Positions 60,641 through 64,000 of a stretch of DNA of 64,000 bases are shown one piece after another (position 1 is the stretch's first letter; each line of letters starts with the position of its first letter). Position numbers and translations under genes: made by a program. Source of the stretch: Pseudoduganella dura (lineage in GTDB: Bacteria > Pseudomonadota > Gammaproteobacteria > Burkholderiales > Burkholderiaceae_D); NCBI RefSeq assembly GCF_009727155.1, contig NZ_WNWM01000002.1, positions 62,001-126,000 on the forward strand. Direction: 5' to 3'. Under the pieces are notes generated by a model that saw only the letters and a program-made list of their open reading frames with translations, had not been told where the DNA came from and did not search any database.

Positions 60641-63199
60641 CTAACGCCCTGCGCCGGACAACTGCACTTCCTGCCGCTGCACGATCTCGGCCGAGTTCAG
60701 CCCCACGCCCAGCGACACCTTGCCGCCCGGCGTCACCCATTTGCCGCCCTTCTCGTCCCAGTACGACAGCAGCCGGCGCTCGACGGGAATCGTCACCACC
60801 TGCTCGCCCCCCGCCGGCAGCCGCACGCGGGCGAAGCCGACCAGTTTCACGGCCGGCGTTTCCACCAGCGCGGGGAGCGCGCCGCTGTATACCTGCACCA
60901 CGGTCGAACCGGCGCGCGAACCCGTGTTCTTCACGCGCACGGACACCGTGGCCGCCGTGTCGCCCTGCGCGGGACGCACACCCAGCCCGTCCACGCTGAA
61001 CGACGAGTACGACAGGCCATAGCCGAACGGGAACAGCGGCTTCTGCCCGTGTTTCTGCAGGTAGCGGTAGCCCACGAACACGCCTTCGTCGTAGCGCACG
61101 GTGCCGCCGCCGGCGTAGGGCCGCGGGCCCTGGCTCTCGTCGGCCACGAACGATACCGGCAGGCGGCCGCCCGGCTCGGCATCGCCGAACAGCACGTTCG
61201 CGATCGCCGTGCCGGAAGCGGCGCCGGGATACCACATCTGCACCACGCCTTTCACGCGCGGCAGCCACGGCATCCTGACGGCGCCGCCGGTGTTGAGCAC
61301 CACCACCGTGTTCGGATTGGCGGCCGCCACGGCTTCGACCAGCGCATCCTGGTCGGCCGGCAGCGCGTAGTTGTCGCGGTCCATCTCCTCGCCGGTGACC
61401 TGGTTGACGAACACCACGGCCACGTCCGACTTCTTCGCCAGCGCCACGGCATCCGGGATCAGCGACACCGGCTGCCAGCCCAGCTGGATGCGCGCGCCGG
61501 TGAACGCGCCGCGCGACGAGAATTCGACCTCGATGCGCACCTTGCGGCCCTTCTCCAGCTGCGCCACGCCATGCAGCGGATACGTGAACGGGCCGGAGCC
61601 GGGGAAGCCGTCCGCCGTCGAGCGGGCGCCGTCGATGACGGCCTTGCCGTCGATTTTCACCTTGACCGCGCCGCTGACGGACGTGGCCAGCCGCACCGGG
61701 CCGTCCTTGTCCGGCGTGTATTCCGTCACCCACTTCGCCGACCATTTCGCCGGCGTCGACGTCGACGGCTTGCCCTTGATGTCGATCTCCTTCACGGTGT
61801 CCTCGGCCAGCGGCGCACCTGTGAAATCCTCGGTGCCGAAGTACTGCACGCGCCAGCCCGGCTTGCCGTCCGGCGCCACCAGCGCGACCGGCGGCGCGAA
61901 GATGCCGCCATCGCTGGAAATCGACGGCAGCACCACGTCGCCGAGCGAACCCTGCGCGTGGACCACCTTGGCCGCGGCGCCGGCCTTCGCGGCGATCGCT
62001 TCCAGCGGCGTGGCGAACTGGCCCGGATCGACGAAGGTCGACCACATCACGCCGGTGACGGCTTCCTTGCCGGCCGGGCCGATCACGGCGATCTGGCCGG
62101 CGCGGCGCAGCGGCAGCACGTTGCCTTCGTTCTTCAGCAGCACGGTGGCGCTTTCGGCCACCCGGACCGCCAGCGCCTGGTGTTCCGGCGTGGTGACCAC
62201 GGCCGCCGGCGTATCGGTGACGGGCCGGTCGAACGTGCCGGTCGAGAACAGCGCCCACAGCATGCGGCGCGCCGCGTCGTTCAGGCGGCCGAGCGGAATG
62301 CGGCCATCCTTGAATCCTTCCGCCTTGCGCAGGAACGGCTGCAGCGACCAGGAATCGATGCCGGCGTTGAACTGCCTGATGCCGTCCGCGCCGCCCATGA
62401 AGTCGGTGGCCATGTAGCCGTTGAAGCCGTGGCGCTTGATCTGCGCCAGCAGCCCGGCGTTCTCCAGCATGAACGTGCCGTTCACCTTCGGGTAGGAACC
62501 CATCAGCGAGCCGATCCTCGTCTTTTCCACGAGATAGTGGAACGGCAGGTTGTACACCTCCTGCAGCGCGCGCGGCGCCACCTCCACGTTCATCGTCAGG
62601 CGTTCGCGTTCCGTGTGATAGACCGTGTAGTGCTTGGCCATCGCGATCACGTGCTCGCCCTGCATGCCCGAGGCCACCTCCGAGCCCAGCACGGCGTTCA
62701 CCAGCGGGTCTTCGCCGAACGACTCCGTCAGGCGCCCCGAAAGGCCGTCCCGCGCCACGTCGACGGTGGGGCCGAGGATCACGTTCCAGCCCTTGCCGCG
62801 CGCCTCGACGGCGATCGCCTTGCCGTATTCGCGGGCCAGGGCCGCGTCGAACGTGGCGCCCAGCGCCAGCGGCACCGGGAAGGCGGTCACGCCCTTGTCG
62901 CCGCGCAGCCCCGCCGACGCGTCGACCCGGGTCAGCGCCGGCACGCCCAGGGGCGCGAGCGGCGCGTACTCGGCCGCGTCGACGGCGCTGACCAGCGCCA
63001 CCTTCTGCTCGAAGCTCATCGCTTTCAGCAACTGGTCGGCGCGCACTTCCGGCTTTTGGGTAGCGTCGCGCCAGGGCTGCGTGGGAAGCGGCGCGGCGGC
63101 CGGGCCGGCGGCATGCGCCAGGCCCGCAATGCACAGGCTCGCCGGTATCATCATCGCGCCGCGGCGCAGCAGGTTTTTCCTTGTCATCTCGTCTCTCAT
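60641..63199 (-). CDS. Exported glycoside hydrolase family 3 enzyme (beta-glucosidase type) with PA14 insert
   Basis: The 852-residue protein has a signal peptide (cut near A-H-A-A, residue 30), the GH3 N-terminal barrel with K189-H190 and nucleophile D266 in A-T-D-F, a C-terminal sandwich with a PA14-like insert (from about G-W-R-V-Q-Y-F near 444), and a fibronectin III-like end domain. The nucleophile motif has T-D-F in place of the usual S-D-W. The start is either ATG 63199 or ATG 63187; neither has a strong ribosome site. It follows the MFS gene by 13 bases, so the released sugar is probably taken up by that transporter. Confidence 0.9.
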   Translation of the reverse strand: MRDEMTRKNLLRRGAMMIPASLCIAGLAHAAGPAAAPLPTQPWRDATQKPEVRADQLLKAMSFEQKVALVSAVDAAEYAPLAPLGVPALTRVDASAGLRGDKGVTAFPVPLALGATFDAALAREYGKAIAVEARGKGWNVILGPTVDVARDGLSGRLTESFGEDPLVNAVLGSEVASGMQGEHVIAMAKHYTVYHTERERLTMNVEVAPRALQEVYNLPFHYLVEKTRIGSLMGSYPKVNGTFMLENAGLLAQIKRHGFNGYMATDFMGGADGIRQFNAGIDSWSLQPFLRKAEGFKDGRIPLGRLNDAARRMLWALFSTGTFDRPVTDTPAAVVTTPEHQALAVRVAESATVLLKNEGNVLPLRRAGQIAVIGPAGKEAVTGVMWSTFVDPGQFATPLEAIAAKAGAAAKVVHAQGSLGDVVLPSISSDGGIFAPPVALVAPDGKPGWRVQYFGTEDFTGAPLAEDTVKEIDIKGKPSTSTPAKWSAKWVTEYTPDKDGPVRLATSVSGAVKVKIDGKAVIDGARSTADGFPGSGPFTYPLHGVAQLEKGRKVRIEVEFSSRGAFTGARIQLGWQPVSLIPDAVALAKKSDVAVVFVNQVTGEEMDRDNYALPADQDALVEAVAAANPNTVVVLNTGGAVRMPWLPRVKGVVQMWYPGAASGTAIANVLFGDAEPGGRLPVSFVADESQGPRPYAGGGTVRYDEGVFVGYRYLQKHGQKPLFPFGYGLSYSSFSVDGLGVRPAQGDTAATVSVRVKNTGSRAGSTVVQVYSGALPALVETPAVKLVGFARVRLPAGGEQVVTIPVERRLLSYWDEKGGKWVTPGGKVSLGVGLNSAEIVQRQEVQLSGAGR

Positions 63200-63212
63200 G
63201 TTGTTGATATGA

Positions 63213-64000
63213 TCACTGCAGCGCGGCCGTGGGCAGCCTGCGAATATAAAGCCATCCCAGTGCCGTCGTAAAGCTTACCGCCACCGCCAGCGCGGTGAAC
63301 AGCGTGGCGGGGCCGCTCTCGATCAGCAGCGGCGTGCCGAGCGCCGCGACGGCGGCCAGCATGCGCGTGAAGAACGTGGTGGCGCCCTGCGCGGTGGAGC
63401 GCAGCAGCGTGGGGAACAGTTCCTGGCTCCACACCTTCCACATCGACTCGCCGGCGAACGCGCCGCCGATGCCCTGCAGGATCTGCCAGGCGGCCAGCGA
63501 GAACACGTTCACGCCGAACACGATCGGCATCAGCTGCCCGGCCACGGCCAGCACGCCGCCCAGCACGAACCACGTCATCCGCGACGGCAGGTCGACGGTG
63601 CGCATGAAGAGGATCGCCGCAGTAAAGGACACCACCAGCTGCGCCGTGTTCACCAGCCCGGCCGTGGAAACCGATGTTCGCGCCACCTCCGTGTAGAGCA
63701 GCGTGCCGAACTGCCCACCCGTGTTGGCGGCCAGGTTGAACACGCCGTAGAACAGCGCCAGCGCCACGAACGGGCCGATGAAGCGGCCGCCGAACAGTTG
63801 CCGGATGCCGCCCGCGTCGACGCGGTCCGCGTCCGGGCCCGTGTCCACCCGTGCATCGGCGTCGGCGCGGGCCCGCGTCCATTCCCCCGATTCGGGCAGC
63901 GTGGTCCGCAGCGCCAGCACCAGCAGCGCCACCGCCAGCACGTGCCCCCACATGATCCGCCCGCCCAGCTCGCCCAGTCCGCCGACGAAGATCTGCAGCA
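63213..64000 (-). CDS. MFS sugar transporter, C-terminal part, cut by the window edge
   Basis: The frame is open to base 64000 (before the Met at 63953 it reads L-Q-I-F-V-G-G-L-G-E-L-G-G-R-I), so the start is outside the window. About 260 residues are visible with helices 6 to 12, L-P-E-S-G-E-W after the central helix, and the loop P-T-L-L-R-S-T-A-Q-G, typical of MFS sugar porters. The central loop is long and rich in D and R. It is upstream of the GH3 gene in one operon. Confidence 0.82.
   Translation of the reverse strand, partial: LQIFVGGLGELGGRIMWGHVLAVALLVLALRTTLPESGEWTRARADADARVDTGPDADRVDAGGIRQLFGGRFIGPFVALALFYGVFNLAANTGGQFGTLLYTEVARTSVSTAGLVNTAQLVVSFTAAILFMRTVDLPSRMTWFVLGGVLAVAGQLMPIVFGVNVFSLAAWQILQGIGGAFAGESMWKVWSQELFPTLLRSTAQGATTFFTRMLAAVAALGTPLLIESGPATLFTALAVAVSFTTALGWLYIRRLPTAALQ

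Noticed and set aside
60314..63271. Open frame of nearly 1,000 codons on the plus strand opposite the GH3 gene
   Set aside because: Same reason as above; the GH3 gene on the minus strand has all family features.

Overview
The window is GC-rich chromosomal DNA with long operons, tight start/stop overlaps and many TonB-dependent receptors, porins, LysR regulators and aromatic-catabolic genes. This fits a betaproteobacterium, most likely Oxalobacteraceae of the Massilia/Duganella/Pseudoduganella type. That placement is inferred from gene content and style and was not tested by a search.

Layout. 1-9.7 kb: a 5'-truncated polysaccharide-associated protein, a carbohydrate-type TonB receptor paired with a secreted GH43 enzyme, and a GH1 domain fused to an SDR/RmlD-like domain. 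8.4-19 kb: a complete benzoate branch on the minus strand in the order catB-catC-catA-benA-benB-benC-benD-catD-benE-aromatic acid MFS, with catR divergent. It would take benzoate to 3-oxoadipate; the last steps (pcaIJ, pcaF) are not in the window. A REP-like palindrome lies inside the operon between benB and benC. 19.0-19.8 kb: a small orphan gene bracketed by two inverted REPIN-like repeats and a decayed copy of the catR 3' end. 19.8-28.3 kb: a cyclase-family hydrolase with a divergent LysR gene, then a DUF1302-DUF1329-YCF48-RND export/outer-membrane cluster.

28.7-35.5 kb is an accessory island of visibly lower GC. An IS1182-like element is followed by a run of small genes, all on the plus strand and separated by copies of one imperfect palindrome of about 100 bp and by shorter relatives. 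One gene is a SUKH (SMI1/KNR4) protein, one looks like a small helical-repeat protein, and one is a pseudogene with two nonsense codons. This resembles a store of immunity-type genes carried on repeat-bounded units.

36.7-45 kb: an uncharacterised aromatic operon on the minus strand (alpha/beta hydrolase, VOC ring-cleavage-type dioxygenase, Rieske ferredoxin, FAD monooxygenase, cupin, FAH hydrolase, epimerase), with a divergent porin and a PstS-like protein. A 23-nt motif, 17 positions identical in all three copies and in the same orientation, lies upstream of this operon, of the DUF1302 cluster and of the cyclase gene. The three units therefore probably form one regulon for an unidentified aromatic substrate. 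45-49.4 kb: a LysR gene divergent from a LivK-like binding protein and a VanA/VanB-like Rieske demethylase pair. 49.5-55.4 kb: a Fur-box-like site, an ABC ATPase, two DUF3526-type permeases and a TonB receptor, probably one metal or siderophore operon.

55.4-64 kb: small hypothetical genes, two NarL-type regulators (one with a degenerate receiver), a short TetR with a PH-like partner gene, an acyltransferase 3 gene broken by a frameshift, and a GH3 beta-glucosidase next to an MFS sugar transporter cut by the window edge.
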